From assembly GCA_948436455.1 (NCBI GenBank), contig CAOJIB010000011.1, forward strand, positions 1 through 34,214: 34,214 nucleotides of DNA, written 5' to 3'. The notes below the pieces were generated by a model. It did not search any database and was not told where the DNA came from. It was given only the letters and a program-made list of their open reading frames with translations. This stretch comes from an uncultured Blautia sp. (lineage in GTDB: Bacteria; Bacillota; Clostridia; Lachnospirales; Lachnospiraceae). The stretch's first letter is position 1, and the number at the start of each line of letters is the position of its first letter. Below are positions 1 to 8,612 of this stretch, piece after piece. The position numbers and the translations under genes are program-made.

Positions 1-34
1 TAGCCCTTGCACGAGCAAATCGGGATTTTATCCG
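1..34. repeat. Left-edge copy of a terminator-like interspersed repeat (3' arm only)
   Basis: The first 33 bases match 32905-32937 with one mismatch (A at 25 versus C). In the second copy this is the loop and 3' arm of a long stem ending in CGGGCTTTT. The matching 5' arm here would lie outside the window, so this is probably the right half of a terminator hairpin of the preceding gene. Confidence 0.7.
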
Positions 35-70
35 CAAGTACTTAAAATTTATGGCATAGCCGTGAATTTT

Positions 71-101
71 ATCAAAGTGGCGACAAAGTCGACACTTTGA
101 T
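71..101. repeat. 31-nt near-perfect palindrome
   Basis: ATCAAAGTG (71-79) pairs with CACTTTGAT (93-101). After one G/A mismatch, CGAC (81-84) pairs with GTCG (88-91) around an AAA triloop. It lies just upstream of the licD promoter. It could be an operator or a terminator-like hairpin. Its layout (outer stem, one mismatch, inner stem, triloop) resembles the 29-nt palindromes at 27773, 31606 and 32948, but the sequence differs. Confidence 0.5.
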
Positions 102-113
102 TTCCCGGGGGAA

Positions 114-142
114 TTGTAAACCTCGGGGGTTTATGCTATGAT
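114..142 (+). promoter_or_regulatory. Promoter of the licD operon
   Basis: TTGTAA (114-119) and TATGAT (137-142) are separated by 17 bp. The -10 is preceded by TGC, an extended -10 motif. Transcription would start near 149, about 30 nt before licD. Confidence 0.6.
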
Positions 143-180
143 AAGGGCACAAATATCTGTGTAAAGAAAGAAGAAACGTT

Positions 181-1065
181 ATGAAAAAATATAACCGAAC
201 GGAAGGCTACGATCCCGCGGTGCTAAAAAAGCTTCACCAGGTGCATCTGCAGATCCTGGGGGACTTCATCCGGGTCTGCGAAAAATATAAACTGACCTAT
301 TTCGCCGTATACGGCACGGCCATCGGCGCGGTGCGCCACGGCGGCTTCATTCCCTGGGACGACGACGTGGACGTGGCCATGCCCCGGCGGGATTACGAAC
401 GTTTTTTGCAGCTCTTTGATCAGGAGCTTTCTGGGGAATATTATCTGCTGACGCCGGAGCGGGACGGCCGCTATGCCTGCACGGTAACGCACCTGCAGCG
501 TAAGGGCACCACCTTTATCTCGGAGATGTCCCGGGACTTGAAGTGCCGCCAGTGCATTTTCATCGACCTCTTTCCGCTGGATGCCGTGCCTCGGGGGAAA
601 TGCCGCCAATGGGCGCAGGGCCTTACGGCCAATTTCTGGGGAAAGCTTTTATTTCTCTCCGGCACGCCTCGGGTCTTTATTGCCCTCGGGGGGCCTCTTG
701 GGGAAATCCTGGCGCTGGCCTGCCGGGGGATCCATAAGGCATTAAAGCTTTTTCATATCACGCCCCAAAGCCTGTACCGGCGGTATAAGCGGACGGCGAC
801 CCGCTACAATCAGAGCCGAAAAAGAAGCGGCTATGTAACGTCCTTCGAATATATGGGCTGCCTGCATGATAAGATCAAGGCGAAGGAAATCTTTCCGCTG
901 CAAAAAGTATCGTTTGAAGATATTCAGATCAATCTTCCGGCGAATAACCATGAATTTCTGACAAAGGTTTACGGAGACTACAGGAAAATTCCCCCCAAGG
1001 ACAAGCGGATCAACCATATGCCGCTGGTGATTCAGTTCGAAGGGGAGAAGCCTCTGTACAGGTGA
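181..1065 (+). CDS. LicD family phosphotransferase
   Basis: A 294-residue protein with the hallmark LicD/LPS-cholinephosphotransferase block near residues 44-72: YGTAIGAVRHGGF, then IPWDDDVDVAMPRRDY. These Asp residues lie in the nucleotidyltransferase-like fold that binds metal and the cytidyl donor. Family members transfer phosphocholine, glycerol-phosphate or related groups from CDP-linked donors to cell-surface glycans or teichoic acids, on the cytoplasmic face. The start ATG follows a purine-rich AAGAAAGAAGAAA site. The stop overlaps the possible GTG start of the flippase gene, indicating translational coupling and a shared operon. The family is clear. The group transferred cannot be read from the sequence, and no choline uptake or kinase gene is in view. 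Confidence 0.92.
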   Translation: MKKYNRTEGYDPAVLKKLHQVHLQILGDFIRVCEKYKLTYFAVYGTAIGAVRHGGFIPWDDDVDVAMPRRDYERFLQLFDQELSGEYYLLTPERDGRYACTVTHLQRKGTTFISEMSRDLKCRQCIFIDLFPLDAVPRGKCRQWAQGLTANFWGKLLFLSGTPRVFIALGGPLGEILALACRGIHKALKLFHITPQSLYRRYKRTATRYNQSRKRSGYVTSFEYMGCLHDKIKAKEIFPLQKVSFEDIQINLPANNHEFLTKVYGDYRKIPPKDKRINHMPLVIQFEGEKPLYR

Positions 1066-2363
1066 AAAGAATGAAAGATATCAATCAGCCGCCAAGCGCG
1101 CGTTCCGTCTATCTTTGGAATATCACCGGCAGCGCCGCCAACGCCCTGTTTTCCGTCGTGGCGCTGATGCTGGTTACTCGTATGCTGGCCGATACCCAGG
1201 CGGATATTTTCAGCATTGCTTGGAGTATCAGCCAGCTAATGGCGACGGTAGGCACCTTCCAGATCCGGGTCTATCAGGCTACGGACGTGGAGGGCGTATT
1301 TTGCTTCCGCCAGTATTTTCTGTTCCGGGTGCTGACGATTGTGCTGATGATCCTTAGCAGCGGCGTCTATGTGGCGGCGCGGGGCTATACCGGGGAAAAG
1401 GCGCTGGTGGTCATGCTGATCTGCTATTTCCGGGCGGTGGATTCCCTGGCGGATGTGCACGAGGGCTGGTTTCAGCAAAAGGAACGGCTGGACCTGGCGG
1501 GAAAGGCGCTGACGTACCGGATCTGTGTAGCAGCGGCGGGCTTTGGGATCAGCCTGGCCCTTACGGGGAATCTGGCTTTTTCCTGTACGACGCTGCTTTT
1601 TAGCTATGTGCTTTGTTATTTATGGTTCGATCTCCGCTATCAGCGCGCGGGAACAGCATTTCATGAAGAAAAGAAAAAGAATTCCCAGCCTCTTTGGGTC
1701 TGGAGGATGGCGGCGGCGGGCGCGCCCCTTTTCATCAATGCGTTTCTGATCTTATCGATTATGAACGCGCCAAAGATGGTGTTGGATACGGTGATTAGCC
1801 AGGGTGGGCTGGACGCGGGGGCGCAGACGGCGTTTACGATCCTCTTTATGCCGGCTTCGGTGCTGAATCTGGCCTATATCGTTTTTCGCCCCTATATTAC
1901 GAGGATGGCCATCCTGTGGAATGCGGGCGAGGTGAAAAAATTTCTGGGAATCCTGGCCAGGATCGGCCTTTGCCTCCTTGGGATCAGCCTTTTTGTGCTG
2001 GCGGGCGGTGCGCTTCTTGGCATACCGGTGCTTTCTGCCGTCTATGCGGTGGACTTGTCCGGCTGCCGTACGTCTCTTTTGTGTATGATCTTCGGCGGCT
2101 GCCTCTATACCTTCGCGGCGGTGCTGGATAACGCGCTGGTGGTGATCCGGCGGCAGTATATGCTGGTGCTGGCCTATGGGATTACTTACATATACAGTAA
2201 GCTGGCCGCGGACGTTCTGGTCCGGCGGCAGGGGATCTTAGGCGGTGCGCTGGCTTACGCGACGGCAATGGCGGTATTTCTGGCGGTGATGGCGGCCATG
2301 TTCGCCATCTGCTTCTATCATGCGCTGAGGCAGCGGAAAAAGAACGAAAGGGATAAGGAGTAA
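1062..2363 (+). CDS. MOP-type polysaccharide flippase (Wzx-like membrane protein)
   Basis: A hydrophobic protein of about 433 residues with roughly 12 predicted membrane segments and a short basic tail (RQRKKNERDKE). Composition and layout fit the MOP/PST polysaccharide exporter superfamily, which flips undecaprenyl-linked repeat units across the membrane. The opening NITGSAANALFSVVALMLVTR stretch is typical of Wzx-like N-termini. Two starts are possible: GTG at 1062, overlapping the licD stop and about 12 nt after AGGGGAG, or ATG at 1071. The gene follows licD directly and is 3 nt from the next ORF. It probably exports the glycan that LicD decorates (inference). The substrate is unknown. Confidence 0.8.
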   Translation: MKRMKDINQPPSARSVYLWNITGSAANALFSVVALMLVTRMLADTQADIFSIAWSISQLMATVGTFQIRVYQATDVEGVFCFRQYFLFRVLTIVLMILSSGVYVAARGYTGEKALVVMLICYFRAVDSLADVHEGWFQQKERLDLAGKALTYRICVAAAGFGISLALTGNLAFSCTTLLFSYVLCYLWFDLRYQRAGTAFHEEKKKNSQPLWVWRMAAAGAPLFINAFLILSIMNAPKMVLDTVISQGGLDAGAQTAFTILFMPASVLNLAYIVFRPYITRMAILWNAGEVKKFLGILARIGLCLLGISLFVLAGGALLGIPVLSAVYAVDLSGCRTSLLCMIFGGCLYTFAAVLDNALVVIRRQYMLVLAYGITYIYSKLAADVLVRRQGILGGALAYATAMAVFLAVMAAMFAICFYHALRQRKKNERDKE

Positions 2364-2366
2364 AGA

Positions 2367-3074
2367 ATGGATGCGGATTTTGTAAAGCTGGATGGGGTAT
2401 CGAAAATATACGGCAAGGGAGAAGTACAGATCAAGGCGGTGGACGAGATCAGCTTTTGCGTCGCCCGGGGAGAATTCGTTGTAGTCGTCGGGCCCAGCGG
2501 CGCGGGGAAGACGACGGTGCTGAATATCCTGGGCGGCATGGATACCGCCACCAGCGGGAGCGTCCTGGTGGACGGCGAAGACATTGCCAAATACAACGCT
2601 CGGCAATTAACCGGCTACCGCCGGGAGGATATCGGCTTTGTCTTCCAATTCTACAATCTCGTCCCGAATCTGACGGCCCTGGAAAACGTAGAGCTGGCCC
2701 TGCAGATCTGCAAGGATCCTTTGGATGCGGCCACGGTGCTTACAGAGGTGGGACTGGCCGACCGGATGAAGAATTTTCCGGCCCAGCTCTCCGGCGGGGA
2801 ACAGCAGCGGGTGTCCATCGCCCGGGCGCTGGCGAAGAACCCCAAGCTTTTGCTCTGCGACGAGCCCACTGGCGCGCTGGACTATCAGACGGGAAAGGCG
2901 ATCTTAAAGCTTTTGCAGGATATGTGCCGTCAAAAGGGCATGACGGTGATCGTGATTACCCATAATCTGGCGCTGACGCCGATGGCCGACCGGGTGGTCA
3001 GGATCAAAAACGGTAAAGTATCGTCGATGACGTTAAACGAGCGGCCCACGCCTGTGGAGGAAATCGAATGGTAG
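2367..3074 (+). CDS. ABC transporter ATP-binding protein (MacB/LolD type)
   Basis: A 235-residue nucleotide-binding subunit. Visible motifs are Walker [10 protein letters not shown] (42-50), the Q-loop in [13 protein letters not shown] (91-103), signature LSGGEQQR (141-148), Walker [13 protein letters not shown] (161-172), and the switch His in VIVITHN. The DEPTGALD form and the FQFYNL Q-loop are typical of the MacB/LolD/SalX group that drives FtsX-type permeases rather than importers. The gene sits 3 nt after the flippase and 9 nt before the FtsX-like permease, so ATPase and permease form one transporter. Family assignment is secure. The cargo is unknown; peptide, lipid or envelope-stress roles are possible. 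Confidence 0.95.
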   Translation: MDADFVKLDGVSKIYGKGEVQIKAVDEISFCVARGEFVVVVGPSGAGKTTVLNILGGMDTATSGSVLVDGEDIAKYNARQLTGYRREDIGFVFQFYNLVPNLTALENVELALQICKDPLDAATVLTEVGLADRMKNFPAQLSGGEQQRVSIARALAKNPKLLLCDEPTGALDYQTGKAILKLLQDMCRQKGMTVIVITHNLALTPMADRVVRIKNGKVSSMTLNERPTPVEEIEW

Positions 3075-3083
3075 GAGAGACAG

Positions 3084-6000
3084 ATGAAGAAAAACGCGTT
3101 GCGTAAGGATTTTTTCATGGAGATCAAAAAAAGCCGCGCCCGGTTCCTTTCGATCTTTTTCATTGTGGCGATGGGCGTGGCCTTTTTCTCCGGGATTCAG
3201 TCCTCGTCGCCGGATATGCGTTACACCGGGGACGCTTTTTTCGACGCCCAGAAGCTGATGGATCTGCGGGTGATTAGCACGCTGGGATTAAACGAGGAAA
3301 ATCTGGCGGCGCTTTCGGGGCTTCCCGGCGTATCCGTTGTGGAGGGCGGCTATGGCCTGGATGTGCTAAGTACCGTGGAGGATCGGGAGCGGGTGATTCA
3401 TTTGGAATCCCTGGGAGAGACGCTGAATCAGGTGGCGTTATCCGAAGGCCGGCTGCCCACGGAGAAAGGCGAATGCTTTCTGGACGAAGCCTTTGCCGCC
3501 GAGAACGGCCTGCAGGTGGGCGATACGCTCGCCTTTCGGATGGACGGAGAGGAGGACGAAGATAGCGACGGGGAAAAGCTTTTGCAGGTGAGCGATTATC
3601 AGATCGTAGGATTGGGGCACAGTCCGCTGTACATATCCTTTAATCGGGGCAATACGACGCTGGGTACCGGCGAGGTGGACGGCTTCGCCTATGTGCTCCG
3701 GGAGAATTTTCTTTCTGATTATTACACCCAGGCATATCTGGAAGTAAAGGGCGCGCCGGCGCTGACCAGTTATACAGATCTTTATGACAACCTGGTGGAA
3801 AAAATCGCCGGGGAGGTGGAAGGCCTGGAGGAGGCTCAGTGCCAGGTGCGCTATGACGAGGTATGGCGAAAGGCCGACGAAGAGATTCGGGACGCCGAAG
3901 AAGAGCTGGCCGACGGCAAAAAAGAAGCAAAGAAGGAGCTTGCCAAAGCCCGCAAGGAGCTTCGGGATGCCCAAAAAGAGCTGGAAGACGGAAAAGAAGA
4001 GCTAGCCGACGGGAAGGCGCAGCTAGAAGATGGAAAGGCGGAGCTGGCCAGCGGGAGGGCGCAGCTGGCCGCCGCCAGAAAACAGGTGCAGAATGGCGAA
4101 GCAGCGCTGGCCGATGCAAAGGCGCAGCTAGAAAAGGGCGAGGCCGAATTGGCCAAGGCGAAGGAAACCTTGGACGCCAGCCAAAAGGAAGCGGACGAGG
4201 CGAAGGCGCAGTTGGACGCGGGGCTTGCCAAAATAGACGCGGGAAAGGCTCAGCTTGCGAAGGAAGAGCAGGCATACCAAAGCGGCCTGGCCCAGCGAAA
4301 TGCCCGGGCAGAACAGCTTGCCGAGGCGAGGGCTTCCTTGGAAGCCGCCCGCGTGCAGTACGAGCAGGCCGTTGCATCCGGCGCCGTCCCCTCAGAGCAG
4401 CTAGAACAGATGCAGGCGCAGCTCACCCGGGCCGAGGCGGAAATAGCGGCGGGCGAGACCGCCCTTGCCGAGGCGGATGCCCGATTGGCGGAGGGAAAGG
4501 CCGCTCTGGATGCGGCCAGGGCTCAGCTGCAGGAGCAGGAGGCGCCTCTTGCCGCCGCCAGGGAAGAATGGGAGGCCGGCGCCGCCAAGCTAGCCCTCGG
4601 CTGGGAAGAATATAACGCCAATGCGGCCCAGACCGCCGCTGGGAAAGAAGAAATCAAGGCCAGTGAGGAACAGCTTGCCGCCGGCCGGGCCCAGATCGCC
4701 GCCAATGAAAGCAAGCTGGCGGCGGGCGAACAGGAGATTGTCCAAAACGAGGAAAAGCTCCGCCAGGCTGAAGAAGAGATCGACCAGGGAGAAAAGGAAC
4801 TGGCCGACGGCAAAGAGGAATATAAAAAAGCGAAGAAGGAAGCCGACGAGGAGATCGCCGACGGCGAGGAGGCCATTGCCAAGGCGCGGGAAAAGCTCGA
4901 AGAGATCGAAAAACCCCAGTGGCTGATTTCCGACCGGCACGACTTGCCAGAGTACTCGGATTATGGCGGCAACGCCGATCGGATCCGGAATATTGGCCGG
5001 GTGTTTCCTGTGCTATTCTTTCTGGTGGCGGCGCTGATCAGCCTGACGACGATGACCCGGATGGTGGAGGAGCAGCGCACCCTGATCGGTACGATGAAAG
5101 CGTTGGGCTACGGCAAATACGCCATCGCTTCGAAGTATCTGAATTATGCTTTCCTGGCCACGGTGGGCGGCAGCGTGCTGGGCGTGCTCATCGGGGAAAA
5201 GGTGCTGCCTTACATTATTATCAAGGCGTACGGCATTATGTATCACAATATGGCCACCCATATGACCGTGCGGTACGAATGGAAATACGCGCTGCTCGCT
5301 TCCGTGGTGGCAGTGGTATGCACGGTAGGCGCTACCTTGTCCTCCTGTTACCGGGAGCTTATGGAGGCGCCGGCGGCTCTGATGCGCCCGCCCGCTCCCA
5401 GGGAGGGCAAGCGTGTGCTTGTGGAGCGGCTTTCGTTCTTCTGGAAGCATTTAAGCTTTACCTGGAAATCTACGCTGCGGAATCTTTTCCGTTATAAGAA
5501 GCGGTTTTTTATGACGATCTTCGGTGTGGGCGGCTGTATGGCGCTGCTCCTCATTGGTTACGGCCTGCAGGATTCTATTATGGATATCGCCCGGCTCCAG
5601 TACGGGGAGCTGCAGCTCTACGACGGCCTGCTGGTGGGCGATGAGGACGCCGCCGAAAAGGAGCGGCAGCAGCTCTTTGCGTACCTGGAAAAGGAGAAGG
5701 GAGAGAATATTCAAAGCTATACGCCGCTGCTGTTCCATACCATGCGCGCAAAAAAAGAGAAGGTCAACGTACAGGTCAATCTGTACGTGGCAAAGGACGG
5801 TCCGACGCTGGCCCAGGACGTGACCATCCGGGAGAGGGGAAGCGACGAGCCGTACGTCCTGACGGATACGGGCGCGGCCCTTTCCGAAAAGACGGCGAAG
5901 CTTTTGGGCCTGCAGGCAGGGGATCCGATCACACTGACCGAAGACGACGGAACGACCGTTTCCATACCCGTGGCCTACATCATGGAGAATTATATGAGCC

Positions 6001-6602
6001 ATTATCTGTATATGACCGGCGCCCTTTATCGGGAAACCTTTGACCAGGAGCCGGTCTACGGGGACGCGCTGATTACGCTGACCCAGGACGCGCCGCTGAC
6101 CCAGGAGGAGCTGGGGAAAAGGCTCTTGGAGTATCCGGCGGCGCTTAGTATCAGCTATACCAGCAGCATTGCCGAACAGCTGGAGCGGATGCTGACAAGC
6201 CTAGAGGCGGTCATCGTGGTGCTGATTGTTTCGGCGGGCATGCTGGCCTTTGTGGTTCTTTATAATCTGAATAATATTAATATTACCGAGCGTAAACGGG
6301 AGCTGGCTACCTTAAAGGTGTTGGGCTTTTACGATCAGGAGGTTTCCCAGTATGTTTTCCGGGAAAATCTGCTCTTGACGGTTTTTGGCATCATGGCCGG
6401 CGTCGTTATGGGGACGCTGCTCCATCGGTACGTGATCACCACCGTAGAGGTGGACGCGGCCATGTTCGGCCGGCAGATCAACGGCCCCAGCTTCCTCTAC
6501 AGCGCTCTGTTCACTTGCGGTTTTTCCCTGTGCGTAAACCTTCTGATGTATTTCCGCTTAAAAAAGATCGATATGGTGGAATCGCTAAAGAGCGTGGAAT
6601 AA
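3084..6602 (+). CDS. FtsX-like ABC permease with a giant extracytoplasmic coiled coil
   Basis: A 1172-residue permease. One N-terminal membrane segment (about residues 17-37) is followed by an extracellular MacB-like region. Residues about 265-607 then form an extremely long Glu/Lys/Ala-rich coiled coil built of ELADGK / QLEDGK / ELASGR-like units. A first FtsX domain with three membrane helices follows (about 635-770), then a further helix, a second extracellular domain, and a second FtsX domain ending in three helices. The ITERKRELATLKVLGF motif before the last helices is characteristic of FtsX. Start ATG follows AGGAGAGACAG. The coil predicts a rod of tens of nanometres that could reach into or through the wall. 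Proteins of this layout are known in Firmicutes, but their cargo is generally unassigned. Repetitive DNA at 3890-4900 encodes the coil. Confidence 0.92.
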   Translation: MKKNALRKDFFMEIKKSRARFLSIFFIVAMGVAFFSGIQSSSPDMRYTGDAFFDAQKLMDLRVISTLGLNEENLAALSGLPGVSVVEGGYGLDVLSTVEDRERVIHLESLGETLNQVALSEGRLPTEKGECFLDEAFAAENGLQVGDTLAFRMDGEEDEDSDGEKLLQVSDYQIVGLGHSPLYISFNRGNTTLGTGEVDGFAYVLRENFLSDYYTQAYLEVKGAPALTSYTDLYDNLVEKIAGEVEGLEEAQCQVRYDEVWRKADEEIRDAEEELADGKKEAKKELAKARKELRDAQKELEDGKEELADGKAQLEDGKAELASGRAQLAAARKQVQNGEAALADAKAQLEKGEAELAKAKETLDASQKEADEAKAQLDAGLAKIDAGKAQLAKEEQAYQSGLAQRNARAEQLAEARASLEAARVQYEQAVASGAVPSEQLEQMQAQLTRAEAEIAAGETALAEADARLAEGKAALDAARAQLQEQEAPLAAAREEWEAGAAKLALGWEEYNANAAQTAAGKEEIKASEEQLAAGRAQIAANESKLAAGEQEIVQNEEKLRQAEEEIDQGEKELADGKEEYKKAKKEADEEIADGEEAIAKAREKLEEIEKPQWLISDRHDLPEYSDYGGNADRIRNIGRVFPVLFFLVAALISLTTMTRMVEEQRTLIGTMKALGYGKYAIASKYLNYAFLATVGGSVLGVLIGEKVLPYIIIKAYGIMYHNMATHMTVRYEWKYALLASVVAVVCTVGATLSSCYRELMEAPAALMRPPAPREGKRVLVERLSFFWKHLSFTWKSTLRNLFRYKKRFFMTIFGVGGCMALLLIGYGLQDSIMDIARLQYGELQLYDGLLVGDEDAAEKERQQLFAYLEKEKGENIQSYTPLLFHTMRAKKEKVNVQVNLYVAKDGPTLAQDVTIRERGSDEPYVLTDTGAALSEKTAKLLGLQAGDPITLTEDDGTTVSIPVAYIMENYMSHYLYMTGALYRETFDQEPVYGDALITLTQDAPLTQEELGKRLLEYPAALSISYTSSIAEQLERMLTSLEAVIVVLIVSAGMLAFVVLYNLNNINITERKRELATLKVLGFYDQEVSQYVFRENLLLTVFGIMAGVVMGTLLHRYVITTVEVDAAMFGRQINGPSFLYSALFTCGFSLCVNLLMYFRLKKIDMVESLKSVE

Positions 6603-6711
6603 TGGTGAAATAGATAAGGGGAAAATCGGTAGACGTCTCCCAATTTTTGGAGCGTTGTATAAGACCTGGAAAAACGGCGGGCGGCTGGGAGTGGATTTTT
6701 AGAAATGGTTT

Positions 6712-6748
6712 GGCCCGGGGCTTCGCATGTACTGCGGGGCTCCGGGCC
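6712..6748. terminator. Strong hairpin between convergent operons
   Basis: GGCCCGG (6712-6718) pairs with CCGGGCC (6742-6748). Nine further pairs, including G-T wobbles, continue inward to a TGTAC loop. It lies between the stop of the FtsX gene (+) and the stop of the DUF1934 gene (-). Neither side has an ideal T-run, although T-rich stretches are near, so its terminator role is inferred from position and stability. Confidence 0.55.
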
Positions 6749-6785
6749 GAATGTCGGCATTTGAAATTTGCTTTTGGCCGTTTTT

Positions 6786-7235
6786 CTAAAAGATCGTTGT
6801 ATTTGCGCCGTTTCTGGGCTGTACGTCGATGGTGATGTAGCAGTCGGCTAGGTATTCTTCATTCATTTCCAATACATAGTCTACCTTGACCTTTAAGTCG
6901 TCTTCTTTTTCTTCTACGTTTAATTTGGCCGCGGAGATACCCATCTGGATGTTGCAGTACGGAGTATGGTAGTAGGTGACGTTTTTCTTTTGCTCCTCGA
7001 ATACCATATGTACGGTCGCAGGCCCTTTTTTATTTACTTCCATGCCGTTTTTGCCGATCTTGATCAGGTCCTTGGTCGCTTCGGAAAAGCCCTCCATCCG
7101 TTCTTCGTATTTCAGGTAGTGGTTGCCGTTCCGGAAATAGTATTCTCCCACGGTCAGGACTTCGATGGGGGCTTCCTCCCCTTCTTCGCTGAGAGTCTGC
7201 AGGCCGCGGACGCGTATCAGTACATCTTTTGTCAT
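6786..7235 (-). CDS. DUF1934 (YwiB-like) beta-barrel protein
   Basis: A 149-residue soluble protein without a signal peptide. The sequence fits the DUF1934 family of Bacilli and Clostridia: an opening DVLIRVRGLQ, a central YYFRNGNHYLKYEE, a glycine-bearing KIGKNGMEVNKKG, and a C-terminal DYVLEMNEEYLADCYITIDV. Family members adopt a small lipocalin-like barrel, and their biochemical role is not established. Start ATG has a textbook GGAGGT site 6 nt upstream. It lies 32 nt downstream of murI on the same strand and is probably co-transcribed with it. That pairing recurs in Firmicutes from memory, so a link to envelope metabolism is possible but unproven. Confidence 0.85.
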   Translation of the reverse strand: MTKDVLIRVRGLQTLSEEGEEAPIEVLTVGEYYFRNGNHYLKYEERMEGFSEATKDLIKIGKNGMEVNKKGPATVHMVFEEQKKNVTYYHTPYCNIQMGISAAKLNVEEKEDDLKVKVDYVLEMNEEYLADCYITIDVQPRNGANTTIF

Positions 7236-7267
7236 AGTTACCTCCTATGCCGCATCCCTGGCGGCTT

Positions 7268-8089
7268 TTAATATTCTTCAATATCTACGCATTTTGTCAT
7301 TTCCACATCATAGGGAAGAATGGAATTGGCAAAGGCCTTGAACTTCTCTGCCAGGTCGCTGACATAGAAGCGATAAGGAAATTCTTCCTCCTTCTGGCCA
7401 GGATTGATAAGATCTAGCTTTTCCAGCAGCCGTTTTAATTCCAGCGCCGTTTCGTAGGCGGGATTGACTAAGGTGACGCTCTCTCCTAGCAATTCGCTTA
7501 AGGTGGAGCGCAGCAGGGGGTAATGGGTGCAGCCGAGGATCAAGGTGTCGATTCCCTCCTGGCAGAGCTCCTGTAAGTATCGGCGGGCGATTTCGATGGT
7601 GATCGGATCTTTCAGCCAGCCTTCTTCTACCAGCGGGACAAATAAGGGGCAGGGCTTTCCAAAGACCTGGATATCCGGGTCGATCGCCTGCAGGTACTGG
7701 CGGTGAATGCCGGTGCCGATCGTCCCTTCTGTGCCGATGACGCCGACTTTGCTGTTTTTCGTGGCTTTGGCGGCGGTTTTCACACCGGGCGTAATAACGC
7801 CCAGGATCGGGATGTCGAATTCCTTTTGCACCTCTTCTAGGGCGAAAGCGCTGGCCGTATTGCAGGCGGCGACAATCGCCTTTACATTTTCGGTTTGTAA
7901 AAATCGGATGATCTGCCGGGAATAGCGGATGATCGTATTTTGGGATTTGCTGCCGTAGGGGACGCGGGCGGTATCGCCGAAATAGACGATCTTCTCCGAG
8001 GGCAGGTTGCGCATGATTTCCCGCGCGACCGTCAGCCCGCCGACTCCCGAGTCGAACACGCCGATAGGCGCTTCCTTTTCTGCATTCAT
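7268..8089 (-). CDS. murI: Glutamate racemase
   Basis: A 273-residue enzyme that converts L- to D-glutamate for peptidoglycan precursor synthesis in the cytoplasm. The N-terminal IGVFDSGVGGLTV supplies the conserved Asp-Ser pair. VAACNTASA carries the first catalytic cysteine and LGCTHYPLL carries the second cysteine and the histidine. YFGDTARVPYG is also family-typical. Length matches the family. Start ATG at 8089 is preceded by GGAGAG with an 8-nt spacer. A consensus-like promoter lies at 8183-8211 on the same strand. All catalytic residues are present, so it should be active. Confidence 0.97.
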   Translation of the reverse strand: MNAEKEAPIGVFDSGVGGLTVAREIMRNLPSEKIVYFGDTARVPYGSKSQNTIIRYSRQIIRFLQTENVKAIVAACNTASAFALEEVQKEFDIPILGVITPGVKTAAKATKNSKVGVIGTEGTIGTGIHRQYLQAIDPDIQVFGKPCPLFVPLVEEGWLKDPITIEIARRYLQELCQEGIDTLILGCTHYPLLRSTLSELLGESVTLVNPAYETALELKRLLEKLDLINPGQKEEEFPYRFYVSDLAEKFKAFANSILPYDVEMTKCVDIEEY

Positions 8090-8182
8090 GAATTTTGCTC
8101 TCCAGATATTGCCTGCCGGCCTGCGGCTTGCCCGGTACTGCTTCGAGCAACGGCCGCATAAGGGCGGCAGACGTTTTCCCCT

Positions 8183-8211
8183 ATTCTAGCATTTTTTTAA
8201 AAGCCGTGCAA
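8183..8211 (-). promoter_or_regulatory. Promoter of murI
   Basis: On the minus strand TTGCAC (8211-8206) and TAGAAT (8188-8183) are separated by 17 bp, with TGC just before the -10 (extended -10). The start would be about 85 nt upstream of murI. The -35 overlaps the 3' end of the small upstream gene. Confidence 0.6.
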
Positions 8212-8418
8212 CCACCGAAAGCCCAGTTTTATTTCCGGGGGATTTTCTCCATCCGCGGGTTCTGTCTGGGAAAAGCAATACTGGGGATAGAGCATGCCCC
8301 AGAAACCGAATACGTTTTTTGTGTAGTCCTTTTCGCCGCCGCAAAAAAGGGCGGTAAGGAGCATGGCCAGCGCCAGGGAAAAAACCAGACGTTTTTTGTA
8401 GTCTTTCAAAAGTTTCAT
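8197..8418 (-). CDS. Small single-pass membrane or secreted protein of unknown function
   Basis: A 73-residue ORF beginning MKLLKDYKKRLVFSLALAM. The start ATG at 8418 has GGAGAG 7 nt upstream. A basic N-terminus precedes one hydrophobic stretch (residues about 11-25) ending near a cysteine (LFCGG), so it is either a signal anchor or a weak lipoprotein-like signal. The remainder is short, aromatic-rich and without recognised motifs. It lies upstream of murI on the same strand, with the murI promoter over its 3' end. No family was recognised. The ribosome site and hydrophobic pattern favour a real gene. Confidence 0.55.
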   Translation of the reverse strand: MKLLKDYKKRLVFSLALAMLLTALFCGGEKDYTKNVFGFWGMLYPQYCFSQTEPADGENPPEIKLGFRWLHGF

Positions 8419-8577
8419 GATAATTCTCTCCAATTCTATTTTATGGCAAAAACGCAGGGCCGTTCATCCAAGTATTGCCAAAAACTTCAAAGAGTATAAG
8501 CGAATCCGGGAAATGCAGGAAGCTTTTATGGAAAATCCCGAAAAAAACGCTTTGTAGATTTGGGAACGGCTGCAGGA

Positions 8578-8606
8578 TTGTTTCTTGAAAAAAGAAATGG
8601 TATAAT
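8578..8606 (+). promoter_or_regulatory. Strong promoter of the structured RNA
   Basis: TTGTTT (8578-8583) and a perfect TATAAT (8601-8606) are separated by 17 bp. No coding sequence starts within 270 nt downstream, so the transcript begins with non-coding RNA at about 8613. Confidence 0.7.
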
Positions 8607-8612
8607 GACAGA

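Noticed and set aside
3890..4900. Repetitive DNA that might look like a tandem or CRISPR-like array
   Set aside because: The repeats are imperfect, in frame, and encode heptad-like coiled coil; there are no identical repeats with unique spacers.
3640..4930. Long ORFs on the opposite strand and other frames inside the coiled-coil region
   Set aside because: They are Pro/Ser/Arg- or Ala/Ser-rich shadows of the repetitive Glu/Lys/Ala coding sequence of the FtsX-type permease and have no ribosome sites.
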